In this document: in pieces, positions 34,488-43,549 of the stretch
Numbering within the stretch: the stretch's first letter is position 1
How the letters are laid out: each line of letters starts with the position of its first letter
Assembly: GCF_025447595.1 (NCBI RefSeq)
Contig: NZ_JAOEJU010000013.1
Location: 62,001-126,000 of the forward strand
DNA: 64,000 nucleotides
Direction of reading: 5' to 3'
DNA from: Pseudomonas koreensis
Lineage (GTDB): Bacteria; Pseudomonadota; Gammaproteobacteria; Pseudomonadales; Pseudomonadaceae
Made by a program: the position numbers and the translations under genes
The notes under the pieces: model-generated
What the model saw: only the letters and a program-made list of their open reading frames with translations
Told to the model about the DNA's origin: nothing
Database searches by the model: none

Positions 34488-34516
34488 GGCCGCTTTGATC
34501 ACAAAGCGGCCTTTTT
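34488..34516 (+). terminator. Orphan rho-independent terminator (plus strand)
   Basis: GGCCGCTTTG pairs with CAAAGCGGCC around ATC(A), followed by TTTTTT. No plus-strand gene precedes it: the flanking genes are both on the minus strand, so it may end a small RNA transcribed from about 34380-34450. The gap 34330-34687 otherwise holds only the palindrome and a REP pair. Confidence 0.8.
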
Positions 34517-34569
34517 TGTGGGCGTTTGAAAATTGCTCGTGCGGGAAAAATCATTGAACTGGCTGCCGC

Positions 34570-34656
34570 TTTCGCGAGCAAGCTCGCTCCCACAGTGACG
34601 GTGTTCTTTCAGAAGAGACCCGTATTCATGTGGGAGCGAGCTTGCTCCGGGCGGCG
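34570..34656. repeat. REP pair (inverted), GAGCAAGCTC type, right arm damaged
   Basis: TTTCGCGAGCAAGCTCGCTC followed by CCACAG is intact. The inverted copy GTGGGAGCGAGCTTGCTC is followed by CGGGCGGCG instead of GCGA, so the right copy has diverged at its end. Confidence 0.85.
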
Positions 34657-34687
34657 TTCCGACGAAGGCGCCCGTCCAGGCGCCGTA

Positions 34688-37036
34688 TCAGGCCGATTTA
34701 GCCATGATCAGTCCGGTTTCACTCGCGGCTTCCAGGCGAATGGCAATGAACTTCGACGTCGGCGTATGGCTGCCATCGCCGGTGCTTTCCAGTGGGACCA
34801 GCGGGTTCACCTCTGGGTAATAAGCCGCCGCCTGCCCCGCCGGAATATCGAACGCCAGCAGTGTGAAGCCCTTCACCCGACGCTCGCGACCATCGTCCCA
34901 CAGCGACACGATGTCAGCCTTTTGCCCCGGCTTGAAGCCAAGACGAATGATGTCCGCCTCATTGGCGAACAGCACATCACGTTGGCCCTTCACGCCGCGA
35001 TAACGATCGTCGAGACCATAAATCGTGGTGTTGTACTGATCGTGGGAACGCATCGATTGCAGGATCAGGTCAGGCAGTTTGCCGGTAGCGCGAGTACGTT
35101 CGTGGATCAGATCCTTGGGCAGCAGGTTCGGCTTGAAGTTGGCCCGGCCTGACGTGGTGTTCCACTTGCGCGCGCCGGCGCTGTTGCCGAGGTAGAAACC
35201 GCCCGGGTTCTTGACCTTCTCGTTGAAGTCCTTGAAGCCCGGAATGGTGTCGGCGATCAGTTCGCGGATACGGCGGTAGTCGGCTACCAGCCAGTTCCAG
35301 TCCACCGGTTTGCTGCCCAGGGTCGCGGCGGCAATGCCGGCGATGATGGACGGCTCCGAGCGCATCTGGTTCGACAGTGGCTGCAACTGACCATTGGAGG
35401 CGTGCACCATGCTGAACGAGTCTTCCACGGTGACGGCCTGCGGGCCTTCGGTCTGGATATCGATGTCGGTACGACCCAGGCACGGCAGGATCAACGCGTC
35501 CTTGCCATGAGCCAGGTGGCTGCGGTTGAGCTTGGTGCTGATCTGCACGGTCAGGTCACAGTTGCTCAGGGCCTGGAAGGTGCGCGGGCTGTCCGGCGTA
35601 GCCTGGGCGAAGTTGCCGCCCAGCCCGATGAACACCTTGGCGCGACCTTCGGCCATCGCATGAATCGCTTCGACCACGTTGTGCCCGTTGTGACGTGGCA
35701 CCTTGAACTGGAAGCGGCGCTCCAGGGAATCGAGGAACGCCACCGGCGGACGCTCGTTGATACCCATGGTGCGGTCGCCCTGCACGTTACTGTGGCCACG
35801 CACCGGGCACAGACCGGCGCCGGGCTTGCCGATGTTGCCGCGCAGCAGCATCAGGTTGGCGATTTCCTGGATGGTCGGCACCGAATGGCGGTGCTGAGTG
35901 ATGCCCATCGCCCAGCACATGATCACGTTCTTGCCTTTGGCGTACATGCGCGCCGCTTGCTCGATTTCCACCAGGGTCAGGCCGGACTGCGCAACGATCT
36001 GTTCCCATGGGGTATCGTCGACGACGCCCAGATACTCGAGCACGTTGACGCTGTGTTCATTGAGGAAGTCGTGATCGAACACCGCCGGTGCGCCGGCCTT
36101 CTGCGCATCGCGCTCCCATTGCAGCAGGAACTTGGCCATGCCGCGCAGTACCGCCATGTCACCACCCAGAGCCGGACGGAAATACGCGGTGTTGGTCGGT
36201 TTGTCGCCGTTGGTGAGCATTTCGATCGGATGCTGCGGATGCTGGAAGCGCTCCAGACCACGCTCTTTCAGCGGGTTGATGCACACCACCTGAGCACCGC
36301 GTTTCACCGCTTCACGCAGCGGCTCCAGCATGCGCGGGTGGTTGGTGCCGGGATTCTGGCCCCAGACGAAAATCGCATCGGCGTGTTCGAAATCATCGAA
36401 GGTCACAGTGCCTTTGCCGACACCGACGCTTTGTGCGAGTGCCACGCCGCTGGCCTCGTGACACATGTTCGAGCAGTCGGGGAAGTTGTTGGTGCCGAAC
36501 GCACGCACGAACAGTTGATACAGGTACGCCGCTTCGTTGCTGGCGCGGCCCGAGGTGTAAAACTCGGCCTGATCCGGGCTCGACAGTCCTTGCAGGTGTT
36601 TGCCGATCAGCGCGTAGGCATCGTCCCAACTGATCGGCTTGTAACGGTCGGTTTCAGCGTCATACACGACCGGCTCGGTCAGGCGACCTTGATACTCGAG
36701 CCAGTAGTCACTCTGTTCCAGCAACGCAGTGACGCTGTGTTTGGCGAAGAATTTGCCGTCCACCCGACGTTTGGTCGCTTCCCAGTTCACCGCCTTGGCG
36801 CCGTTCTCGCAGAACTTGACCATGCCGCTTTCCGGCGAATCGCCCCAGGCGCAGCCAGGGCAGTCGAAGCCACCGTTCTGGTTGGTCTTGAGCATCATGC
36901 GCAGGTTTTTCAGCGCGTTGTCACTGGTCAGCCAGGCCTGGGCCACGCTGATCAGGGCGCCCCAGCCGCCAGCTGCGCCCTTGTAAGGCTTGTAGCGCGG
37001 GACGGGTTTCTGGTCGGCTTGATGATGTTGGCTCAC
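34688..37036 (-). CDS. Molybdopterin-dependent oxidoreductase (FdhF/YdeP family)
   Basis: A 782-residue member of the FdhF/YdeP family. It has an N-terminal CPGCAWGDSP cysteine pair (about residues 58-68), the bis-MGD binding stretches (FVWGQNPGTNHPRM, CWAMGITQHRHSVPTIQEIANLMLLRGNIGKPGAGLCPVRGHSNVQGDRTMG) and a C-terminal molydopterin dinucleotide-binding domain. No twin-arginine signal is present, so it is cytosolic. E. coli YdeP is linked to acid resistance, but the physiological substrate is unknown. Its ATG overlaps the fdhD stop as ATGA, fitting the need of formate-dehydrogenase-like enzymes for FdhD. Confidence 0.88.
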   Translation of the reverse strand: MSQHHQADQKPVPRYKPYKGAAGGWGALISVAQAWLTSDNALKNLRMMLKTNQNGGFDCPGCAWGDSPESGMVKFCENGAKAVNWEATKRRVDGKFFAKHSVTALLEQSDYWLEYQGRLTEPVVYDAETDRYKPISWDDAYALIGKHLQGLSSPDQAEFYTSGRASNEAAYLYQLFVRAFGTNNFPDCSNMCHEASGVALAQSVGVGKGTVTFDDFEHADAIFVWGQNPGTNHPRMLEPLREAVKRGAQVVCINPLKERGLERFQHPQHPIEMLTNGDKPTNTAYFRPALGGDMAVLRGMAKFLLQWERDAQKAGAPAVFDHDFLNEHSVNVLEYLGVVDDTPWEQIVAQSGLTLVEIEQAARMYAKGKNVIMCWAMGITQHRHSVPTIQEIANLMLLRGNIGKPGAGLCPVRGHSNVQGDRTMGINERPPVAFLDSLERRFQFKVPRHNGHNVVEAIHAMAEGRAKVFIGLGGNFAQATPDSPRTFQALSNCDLTVQISTKLNRSHLAHGKDALILPCLGRTDIDIQTEGPQAVTVEDSFSMVHASNGQLQPLSNQMRSEPSIIAGIAAATLGSKPVDWNWLVADYRRIRELIADTIPGFKDFNEKVKNPGGFYLGNSAGARKWNTTSGRANFKPNLLPKDLIHERTRATGKLPDLILQSMRSHDQYNTTIYGLDDRYRGVKGQRDVLFANEADIIRLGFKPGQKADIVSLWDDGRERRVKGFTLLAFDIPAGQAAAYYPEVNPLVPLESTGDGSHTPTSKFIAIRLEAASETGLIMAKSA

Positions 37037-37872
37037 GGGTGTTTCTCCATTTCTGGGCTATACACCCGCGGCGCGTTTTTCTGCGGCAGGTGGATGAGAT
37101 TGAGGTTGTGGCGTCGGGCCCATTGCACGGCGAGGCCGGTGGGCGCGGACAGGCTGACCAGGGTCTGAATCCCGGCCCGCAAAACTTTCTGGATCAATTC
37201 GAGACTGCAACGGCTGGTGACAATCGCCAGGCCGCCGGCTGTGGATATCTTTTGCCGGATCAGGCCGCCGATCAGTTTGTCGAGGGCGTTGTGCCGGCCG
37301 ATGTCTTCACGGCCCAGCAGCAATTCACCGCTGGCGTTCATGAACACCGCCGCGTGCACTGCGCCGCAATGCTGGCCCAATGGCTGGAACGCGCCGATGC
37401 GCTGACGCAGGCCGTCGAGCCATTCGATGGGCGGCAAAGGAGCGCCGGGCAGGACCTTGAGATCAGGCAACGCCTGCTCCACCGCTTCCACGCCGCACAA
37501 GCCGCATCCGCTGGTGCCGGCCAGTTGCCGACGCTGTTGCTTGAGGTTCCAGAAGGCGCGGTTGGCGATGGTGACTTGTGCGTATTGCGCCGAGCCCGAA
37601 CCGGTCAGTTGCAGGTCATAGATGTCCGAGGCGTCTTCGATAATGCCGCTGCCGAGGCTGAAACCGACGATGAAGTCTTCAAGGTCGGTCGGCGTGACCA
37701 GCATGACGGCCTGGCTGATACCGTTGTAGGCAATCGCCAGCGCGACTTCTTCGGCCAGCGCGGTGCTTGCCGATTCCGCGAGGGGAAGATCGCTGTAACT
37801 GTAAGTCTGACTGGCGGCAGGCGCGGGCGTTTCGAGAGCGGGCGCCGCGCAGGCCGGGCGCTTGGCGTTCAT
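37033..37872 (-). CDS. fdhD: FdhD sulfurtransferase (Mo-cofactor sulfuration)
   Basis: A 279-residue FdhD protein with the CxxC-type cysteines in TSGCGLCGVEAVEQ (about residues 119-132), GREDIGRHNALDKLIG (about 194-209) and TSRCSLELIQKVLRAG, all family hallmarks. It passes sulfur from a cysteine desulfurase to the molybdenum cofactor of formate-dehydrogenase-type enzymes. Here the client is presumably the YdeP-like enzyme encoded immediately downstream with a 4-bp overlap. The N-terminal 45 residues are Ala- and Pro-rich and variable. Confidence 0.93.
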   Translation of the reverse strand: MNAKRPACAAPALETPAPAASQTYSYSDLPLAESASTALAEEVALAIAYNGISQAVMLVTPTDLEDFIVGFSLGSGIIEDASDIYDLQLTGSGSAQYAQVTIANRAFWNLKQQRRQLAGTSGCGLCGVEAVEQALPDLKVLPGAPLPPIEWLDGLRQRIGAFQPLGQHCGAVHAAVFMNASGELLLGREDIGRHNALDKLIGGLIRQKISTAGGLAIVTSRCSLELIQKVLRAGIQTLVSLSAPTGLAVQWARRHNLNLIHLPQKNAPRVYSPEMEKHP

Positions 37873-37964
37873 GGCATCACCAACGGATTGATCAACGTTA
37901 AGACTAGGCGCGGCAAACTGTCGCGTCTAATCGCTAGTTTCGATCTCTCGATAGATGCTGTCGA

Positions 37965-38852
37965 TCAAGAGTCGGCTGGTGATTTTTGATAGAGCGCGAA
38001 ACAGGCCTCGGCCAGCGCTGATCGTGGTGCACCGCGGCGCATGATCAGGCCCAGCCGGGCGAGCGTCTGAGCGCTTTCGATAGGTTGCAGGCGCAAGTGA
38101 TCGGTGAGGTTTTCCAGACCGCCGTCCAATGGCATCACGGCGCAGCAAAGACCGCCGTGCACGGCTTGCAACAATTGGTGGACGGCATCGGTTTGCAGCA
38201 ATGGCTGTGGCGTCAGGCCTCGGCTATGGAAGTTGTGGTCGATGGACTGACGAAAGTGCATGCCGCTGGTGAGCATGCCGAGCGGCAATTCGATCAACGA
38301 CTCCCAGCTCAGGGGGGCCTCGCTGAAGTTGAAGAAACGCTGGTCATAGAGCAGGCCCATCCGGGTTTCGCTGAAGGCCAGGGATTCGAATCGTTCACTG
38401 TCGAGGCGTTCCAGGTAAGACACGCCGATGTCGATACGATTGTTCGCCAGTTGCTCCAGCACCTGCTCCGAACTCAGCGATGACAGCTCAAACCGCAGGT
38501 TCGGGTGTTCGGCATGCAGACGCTGCATCAGGGGCAATGCGTCGAAACTCGACAGCGGCACCACCCCCAGCCGCAGTGTGCCGATCAGATTGCCGCGACA
38601 AGCTGCGGCTTCGGCCTGCAAGCCATCGTAAGCCGCCAGCACCGTGCGGGCCCAGGCCAGCACTCTCTCGCCGGGTGCCGTGAATCCTTCGAATCGCTGA
38701 CCACGATTGACCAGCGGCAGATCCAGTTCTTCTTCAAGGCTGCGCAGACGCATGGACAGGGTTGGCTGGGTGATATGGCAGCGTGCTGCGGCCTGGCCGA
38801 AATGGCGGGTTTCGTCGAGGGCGATGAGGAATTTCAGCTGCTTGATGTCCAT
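37965..38852 (-). CDS. LysR-family regulator, OxyR-like
   Basis: A 295-residue LysR regulator. The winged HTH is at residues 1-60 (IKQLKFLIALDETRHFGQAAARCHITQPTLSMRLRSLEEELDLPLVNR), followed by a substrate domain. The effector domain has two cysteines in GGLCCAVMP, not the spacing typical of the OxyR disulfide switch. It lies 92 bp upstream of fdhD on the same strand and divergent from kbp, so it could control fdhD-ydeP, which is inference from position. Confidence 0.82.
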   Translation of the reverse strand: MDIKQLKFLIALDETRHFGQAAARCHITQPTLSMRLRSLEEELDLPLVNRGQRFEGFTAPGERVLAWARTVLAAYDGLQAEAAACRGNLIGTLRLGVVPLSSFDALPLMQRLHAEHPNLRFELSSLSSEQVLEQLANNRIDIGVSYLERLDSERFESLAFSETRMGLLYDQRFFNFSEAPLSWESLIELPLGMLTSGMHFRQSIDHNFHSRGLTPQPLLQTDAVHQLLQAVHGGLCCAVMPLDGGLENLTDHLRLQPIESAQTLARLGLIMRRGAPRSALAEACFALYQKSPADS

Positions 38853-38989
38853 CTTCGCTCCGGGGCGCTGGCAAGGTTGGGCGATTCTACCGCTTGTACG
38901 AGGGCAGGGTCATTGGTCGGGCCGGAACCGGGTTTGTCCGGCGTGGTCTAGGCTTGGGCGTCTGGAACTTAAATCAAGGAGTGTGCGCG

Positions 38990-39430
38990 ATGAGTCTTTT
39001 GAGCTTTGTAAAAGAGGCTGGTGAGAAACTGCTCGACCTGCTGACCCCCGGCAACGCCAATGCCAGCGACCAGTTGAAGGAGCACATCAGCAAGGTCGGG
39101 TTGGGTAACCCGAATGTCCAGGCGACCGTGGACGGTGACAAGGTGACGGTCACCGGCGAGGTGGCGAGCCAGGAAGAGAAAGAGAAGATTCTGCTGGCGG
39201 TGGGCAACATCGCCGGTGTCGGCAGCGTCGATGACCAGATCACCGTGACCGGGCCGGTGGTGGCCGCTGCACGTTTTGTGGTGGTGAAAAAGGGCGACAC
39301 CCTCAGCGCGATTTCCCTGGCTGTGTATGGCAATGCCAACCAGTACAACAAGATCTTCGAGGCCAACAAGCCGCTGTTGTCTCATCCGGACAAGATCTAT
39401 CCGGGGCAGACGCTGCGTATCCCTGAGTAA
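38990..39430 (+). CDS. kbp: BON-LysM protein Kbp (YgaU-like), potassium-binding
   Basis: A 146-residue cytoplasmic protein with an N-terminal amphipathic helix (MSLLSFVKEAGEKLLDLL), a BON domain (about residues 24-87, VQATVDGDKVTVTGEVASQEEKEKILLAVGNIAGVGSVDDQI) and a C-terminal LysM domain (RFVVVKKGDTLSAISLAVYGNANQYNKIFEANKPLLSHPDKIYPGQTLRIP, about 96-146). This is the layout of E. coli Kbp, a K+ sensor, and also of peptidoglycan-binding relatives. No signal peptide. The ribosome-binding site AAGGAG precedes ATG 38990. Confidence 0.9.
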   Translation: MSLLSFVKEAGEKLLDLLTPGNANASDQLKEHISKVGLGNPNVQATVDGDKVTVTGEVASQEEKEKILLAVGNIAGVGSVDDQITVTGPVVAAARFVVVKKGDTLSAISLAVYGNANQYNKIFEANKPLLSHPDKIYPGQTLRIPE

Positions 39431-39440
39431 CCGCAGATAC

Positions 39441-39512
39441 CGCTATCGCGAGCAGGCTCGCTCCCACGTTGGAATGCATTTCAATTGTGGGAGCGAGCCT
39501 GCTCGCGATGGG
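39441..39512. repeat. REP pair (inverted), GAGCAGGCTC type
   Basis: TATCGCGAGCAGGCTCGCTC and its inverted copy GGGAGCGAGCCTGCTCGCGA flank a 20-nt spacer in the convergent gap between kbp and yrfG. The spacer resembles that of the 18113-18182 pair (both hold GGAATGCATTTCAA). Confidence 0.9.
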
Positions 39513-39523
39513 CACGATGTGGT

Positions 39524-40186
39524 TTACAGGCCCGCAATCAAATCCCGATAATCCTCGACCGCCGCAAACTCTCCGGTATCCTTCGGCCCCTTGCGACTGT
39601 CCGGCTCCTTCACCGCCAACAGATGCGCTACACCAAAGTCCCGTGCGCTGCGCAGGATCGGCAAGGTGTCGTCGATGAACAGACTGCGTGCCGGGTCAAA
39701 GCCGATGTCGGCCTGCAACGCGTCCCAAAACTGCGGGTTCTCCTTGGGAAAGCCATAATCGTGTGAGCTGATAAGCCGCTCGAAATAGGGTGCCATTTCA
39801 ACCCGTTCCAGTTTCAGCGACAGCGAGTCGCGATGCGCATTGGTGATCATCACGACGCGCTTGCCGGCGCGTTTGATCGCGGACAGAAAGGTATCGGCAT
39901 CCGGGCGCAGGGCAATCAGGTGCGCAGTCTCCATTTTCAGCTCACGTACCGACAGCTTCAGTTCTGCGCTCCAGAAATCCAGGCAATACCACTGGAGTTG
40001 ACCGGCATGTCGCTCGAACAACGGCTGCAATTCCATTTCCGCCATGGCCCGGCTCACGCCATGCAGTTCGGCGTAGCGTTGTGGCAGGTGTTCCAGCCAG
40101 AAATGGTTGTCAAAGTGCAGGTCGAGCAACGTGCCGTCCATGTCCAGCAGAACGGTATCGATGTCGGACCACGGTAATGAAGGCAT
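39524..40186 (-). CDS. yrfG: GMP/IMP nucleotidase YrfG (HAD superfamily)
   Basis: A 220-residue HAD hydrolase. Motif I is LLDMDGTLLD (nucleophile Asp, about residues 14-23), motif II VMITNAHRD, motif III KENPQFW (Lys) and motif IV SLFIDDTLPIL. The cap is inserted after motif I (FWLEHLPQRYAELHGVS), as in YrfG, which dephosphorylates GMP and IMP. It is divergent from nudE, 88 bp away, a pairing common in gamma-proteobacteria. Confidence 0.9.
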   Translation of the reverse strand: MPSLPWSDIDTVLLDMDGTLLDLHFDNHFWLEHLPQRYAELHGVSRAMAEMELQPLFERHAGQLQWYCLDFWSAELKLSVRELKMETAHLIALRPDADTFLSAIKRAGKRVVMITNAHRDSLSLKLERVEMAPYFERLISSHDYGFPKENPQFWDALQADIGFDPARSLFIDDTLPILRSARDFGVAHLLAVKEPDSRKGPKDTGEFAAVEDYRDLIAGL

Positions 40187-40274
40187 GGCAACGTCTCGAA
40201 CGGTAAAAAGATATCCGACGCAAACAATCGGAAAAGCCGCGTTATAGTAGCGCGTTCACGCCAAGGAGCTTTGC

Positions 40275-40841
40275 ATGCGCCAGAAACCCACCGTACTTGC
40301 CCGCGAGATCGTCGCCACCAGCCGGCTGTTCTGCGTCGAAGAGCTGAAGCTGCGTTTCTCCAACGGCGTGGAACGCACTTACGAGCGGTTGGTCGGCAAG
40401 GGCGCCGGTTACGGCGCGGTGATGATTGTGGCCATGCTTGATGCCGAACATGCGGTGCTGGTCGAGGAATACTGTGGTGGTACCGACGAGTACGAATTGT
40501 CCCTGCCCAAAGGTTTGATCGAACCGGGCGAGGATGTGCTGGCGGCAGCCGAGCGTGAGCTCAAGGAAGAGGCGGGCTTCGGCGCCCGGCAACTGGAACA
40601 CCTGACCGAGCTGTCGCTGTCCCCTGGCTACATGAGCCAGAAAATCCAGGTGGTGCTCGCCAGCGATCTGTATGAAGAGCGACTGGAAGGCGACGAGCCG
40701 GAGCCGATGCGGGTGGACAAGGTCAACCTGAGGGATCTCTCTTCATTGGCGCAAAATCCGCAATTTTCCGAAGGTCGTGCCTTGGCGGCGTTGTACCTGG
40801 CCCGCGACCTGCTGACCCAGCGCGGCTTTTTCCAGTCATGA
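40275..40841 (+). CDS. nudE: ADP compounds hydrolase NudE
   Basis: A 188-residue Nudix hydrolase with an intact Nudix box (GLIEPGEDVLAAAERELKEEAGFGA, about residues 83-107, carrying the REx2EE core). NudE hydrolyses ADP-ribose, NADH and Ap3A-like dinucleotides. The ribosome-binding site AAGGAG sits 8 nt before ATG 40275. The stop overlaps the cysQ ATG by 4 bp (ATGA), indicating a coupled operon. Confidence 0.93.
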   Translation: MRQKPTVLAREIVATSRLFCVEELKLRFSNGVERTYERLVGKGAGYGAVMIVAMLDAEHAVLVEEYCGGTDEYELSLPKGLIEPGEDVLAAAERELKEEAGFGARQLEHLTELSLSPGYMSQKIQVVLASDLYEERLEGDEPEPMRVDKVNLRDLSSLAQNPQFSEGRALAALYLARDLLTQRGFFQS

Positions 40842-41680
40842 GTGAGATGTCTATGAATTTTCCCCATCCGTTGATGGCGCCGGTGGTTGAACTGGCGTTG
40901 CGTGCTGGCGAGGCGATTCTGCCGTTCTGGCGCGCCGATGTGGCGGTGACCGCCAAATCCGATGATTCGCCGGTGACCGCTGCAGACATCGCTGCGCACC
41001 ATGTGATCGTAGCCGGCCTGACCGCCCTGGATCCGGGCATCCCGGTGTTGTCCGAAGAGGATGCCGACATCCCGCAAAGCGTGCGTGCCGGCTGGCAGCG
41101 CTGGTGGCTGGTGGATCCGCTGGATGGCACCAAGGAGTTCATCAGCGGCAGCGAAGAGTTCACCGTCAACATTGCCTTGATCGAAAATGGCCGGGTGGTC
41201 TTTGGCGTGGTATCGATGCCGACCAATGGGCGTTTCTACGTTGGCGGTACCGGACTCGGTGCCTGGCGCGGCGACAAGGGCGGCACGCCAGTGGCGATTC
41301 AGGCTCGTGACGTACCCGGACCTGGGGAAGCGTTCACCGTGGTCGCCAGTCGCCGCCATTCGAGCCCGGAGCAGGAGCGCCTGCTGGCCGGTTTGAGCGC
41401 AAGCCTGGGCGAGTTGCAACTGGCCAATATCGGCAGTTCGCTGAAGTTCTGTCTGGTGGCCGAAGGCGCGGCGGACTGCTATCCGCGACTGGCGCCGACG
41501 TCCCAGTGGGATACGGCGGCAGCGCAGGGCGTTCTGGAAGGTGCGGGTGGCGAGGTGCTGGACTTGAGCGGCGAAGCCTTCTGCTATCCGCCGCGAGAAT
41601 CGTTGTTGAACGGATTCTTCCTGGCGTTACCGGCGAAAGCCGCGTGGCGAGCGAAGCTGCTGGAGCTGGCCCGTTCGTAA
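40838..41680 (+). CDS. cysQ: 3'(2'),5'-bisphosphate nucleotidase CysQ
   Basis: A 280-residue inositol-monophosphatase-like enzyme that removes the 3' phosphate of PAP formed in sulfate assimilation. The metal-binding motifs are VLSEEDADIP (Glu, about residues 70-79), WLVDPLDGTKEFI (DPLDGT, about 91-103) and, at the C-terminus, SQWDTAAAQGVLEGAGG (WD). ATG 40838 overlaps the nudE stop; two further in-frame ATGs within 16 bases are alternative starts. The operon with nudE is conserved in Pseudomonas. Confidence 0.94.
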   Translation: MSEMSMNFPHPLMAPVVELALRAGEAILPFWRADVAVTAKSDDSPVTAADIAAHHVIVAGLTALDPGIPVLSEEDADIPQSVRAGWQRWWLVDPLDGTKEFISGSEEFTVNIALIENGRVVFGVVSMPTNGRFYVGGTGLGAWRGDKGGTPVAIQARDVPGPGEAFTVVASRRHSSPEQERLLAGLSASLGELQLANIGSSLKFCLVAEGAADCYPRLAPTSQWDTAAAQGVLEGAGGEVLDLSGEAFCYPPRESLLNGFFLALPAKAAWRAKLLELARS

Positions 41681-41711
41681 GCGCGCTCCCTGACTCGGGA
41701 ACGCTCAGCCC

Positions 41712-42167
41712 TCAGCGGTGCAGGACATACTGCCCGCTGAAGGTCACCGCATCTTCATCGCTCCCCGCATTGACGACTCGCGTGTGCAACGTCAATCGCG
41801 CTCGCCCGTAGCGTTGATACATCGTCAGAAACTTCTTCCACACCGCCGGGCTTGGCGACGCGCAGATGGCGTTGGCATCGCCGGTTACCGGCAACGGATA
41901 ACTGATCTGTCCTTCCTGAATCACGATGTGCCCGTCCTTGATGCCTTCTTCCTCCAAGCGCAAATGCAGCAAGCCCCAACCGGCCAATACCGCGCCGCAA
42001 TACAGGCTCCCGCCAAACATGGTGCTCTTGTGATTGACGTTGGCTTCCAGCGGCAAGTGCAGGCGCAGTTGCTGGTCCTGCCATTCGAGGACTTTGAGGC
42101 CCATGTCCCGGGTCAGAGGGATGTCGTGATGGAGGACGGATTCGAGATGGCGACTGTCGCGATTCAT
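41712..42167 (-). CDS. YiiD C-terminal-type thioesterase domain protein
   Basis: A 151-residue single-domain hotdog protein resembling the C-terminal half of YiiD (NHKSTMFGGSLYCGAVLAGWGLLHLRL, about residues 45-71; GRARLTLHTRVVNAG near 120). It lacks the GNAT half of YiiD. It is the last gene of a dctB-dctD-thioesterase unit, with an ATGA overlap to dctD. Substrate unknown. Downstream, GCGCTCCC ... GGGAACGC at 41682-41703 could be a weak bidirectional hairpin shared with cysQ. Confidence 0.8.
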   Translation of the reverse strand: MNRDSRHLESVLHHDIPLTRDMGLKVLEWQDQQLRLHLPLEANVNHKSTMFGGSLYCGAVLAGWGLLHLRLEEEGIKDGHIVIQEGQISYPLPVTGDANAICASPSPAVWKKFLTMYQRYGRARLTLHTRVVNAGSDEDAVTFSGQYVLHR

Positions 42168-43549
42168 TCGGATTCGTCTCCATGGCTGCTGCTGTCGGCG
42201 AAATTCAGACCGTGCTTGCGCAGTTTGTCGTGTAGCGTCTTGCGCGGAATGCCCAGGGCTTCGGCGAGACTGCGTACCGAGCTGTGCGATCGGGCCAGTT
42301 CGGCGGCGATCAATGACTTTTCGAAATTCTCCACCTGTTCACTGAGGCCACCGCTGGTGATCTCGATGGCCGCGCTGCTGCCGTCAGGCTGAGTGTTGTC
42401 CAGCGCCAGCTCCAGGCCAAGGGCAAAACGCTCCGCCGCGTTCTGCAATTCCCGCACGTTGCCCGGCCATGAATGCCGCAGCAGCAACGCCCGTTGCGCC
42501 GGCTGCAGTTCGTGCGGTGGCAGACCATGGCGGGCACTGGCTTCGTCGGCGTAATGCTGGAACAGCATCAAGGCGTCTTCACCTCGTTCTCGCAACGGTG
42601 GAATGCGCAGCGGCGCCACATTGAGGCGGTAATACAGGTCGGCCCGGAAGCGGCCCTGATCGGCGGCCTGGCGCAGGTCTTCCTTGGTGGCGGCGATGAC
42701 GCGAATGTCCAGCGGGATCAACTGATTGCCGCCCAGACGCTCGACCACGCGCTCCTGCAACATGCGCAGCAGTTTGACCTGCACATCCATGCTCATACTC
42801 TCGATTTCATCGAGGAACAGCGTGCCGCCATTGGCGAATTCGAACTTGCCGATCCGGCGTTTTTGCGCGCCGGTGAAGGCGCCGGGTTCATGACCGAACA
42901 GTTCGCTTTCGACCACCGACTCGGCCAGCGCTCCGGCGTTGATGGCCACGAACGGGCCGTTGCGCCGGCTAGACAGATCGTGCAGGGCGCGGGCGACGAC
43001 TTCCTTGCCGGCACCGGTTTCGCCGAGGATCAGCACGTCGGCTTTTGTCGCCGCCAGTGCGCCGATCTGCTCGCGCAGGCGCGACATCGGCGCGGACTGA
43101 CCGACCAGCCGCGCGCTCAGTTCATTGCGATCACTCAGGGCCATGCGCAGGCTGCGGTTGTCCAGAACCAGACGCCGCAGGGCCAAGGCGCGGCGCACGC
43201 TGTCGAGCAGGGCGTCGCTGGCGAAGGGTTTTTCCAGAAAGTCGTAGGCGCCGGCGCGCATGGCCTGCACGGCCAGTGGCACGTCGCCGTGGCCGGTGAT
43301 CAGCAGCACTGGCAGTTCCGGATCCTGGGCGTGCAGTTCGCTCAGCAGTTCCAGGCCATCCATGCCGGGCATGCGGATGTCGCTGACCACCACACCGGGC
43401 CAGTCGCGCTCCAGTTGTGCAGCCAGTCCCTTGGCTTCGGACAGCGGAAGAATCTTCAGGCCGGCCAGATCCAGGGTCTGGCCGAGGGCCTGACGCAGGT
43501 GCGGATCGTCGTCGATCAGCACTACCTGAATGCGGTTGTCGATGGTCAT
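42164..43549 (-). CDS. dctD: C4-dicarboxylate response regulator DctD (sigma-54 activator)
   Basis: A 461-residue NtrC-type regulator: receiver domain (VLIDDDPHLRQ, phospho-acceptor in VVVSDIRMPGMDG, about residues 10-120), AAA+ domain (Walker A GETGAGKE, sigma-54 contact loop EPGAFTGAQKRRIGKFE, Walker B GGTLFLDEI) and C-terminal Fis-type HTH (VRSLAEALGIPRKTLHDKLRKHGL). The GAFTGA loop is intact. Its ATG overlaps the dctB stop (ATGA). In Pseudomonas DctB/DctD activates dicarboxylate transport genes; no dct transporter gene is in the window. MifR is a close relative, and the rmlC neighbourhood favours DctD. Confidence 0.87.
   Translation of the reverse strand: MTIDNRIQVVLIDDDPHLRQALGQTLDLAGLKILPLSEAKGLAAQLERDWPGVVVSDIRMPGMDGLELLSELHAQDPELPVLLITGHGDVPLAVQAMRAGAYDFLEKPFASDALLDSVRRALALRRLVLDNRSLRMALSDRNELSARLVGQSAPMSRLREQIGALAATKADVLILGETGAGKEVVARALHDLSSRRNGPFVAINAGALAESVVESELFGHEPGAFTGAQKRRIGKFEFANGGTLFLDEIESMSMDVQVKLLRMLQERVVERLGGNQLIPLDIRVIAATKEDLRQAADQGRFRADLYYRLNVAPLRIPPLRERGEDALMLFQHYADEASARHGLPPHELQPAQRALLLRHSWPGNVRELQNAAERFALGLELALDNTQPDGSSAAIEITSGGLSEQVENFEKSLIAAELARSHSSVRSLAEALGIPRKTLHDKLRKHGLNFADSSSHGDESE

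Noticed and set aside
34259..34498. 79-codon plus-strand frame ending at the orphan terminator
   Set aside because: It begins antisense to the glycine-zipper signal peptide and shows no coding character; a non-coding RNA is a better reading.
37965..38852. True OxyR
   Set aside because: The cysteine spacing of the OxyR redox switch is not visible and the neighbours (fdhD, kbp) are not those of oxyR.
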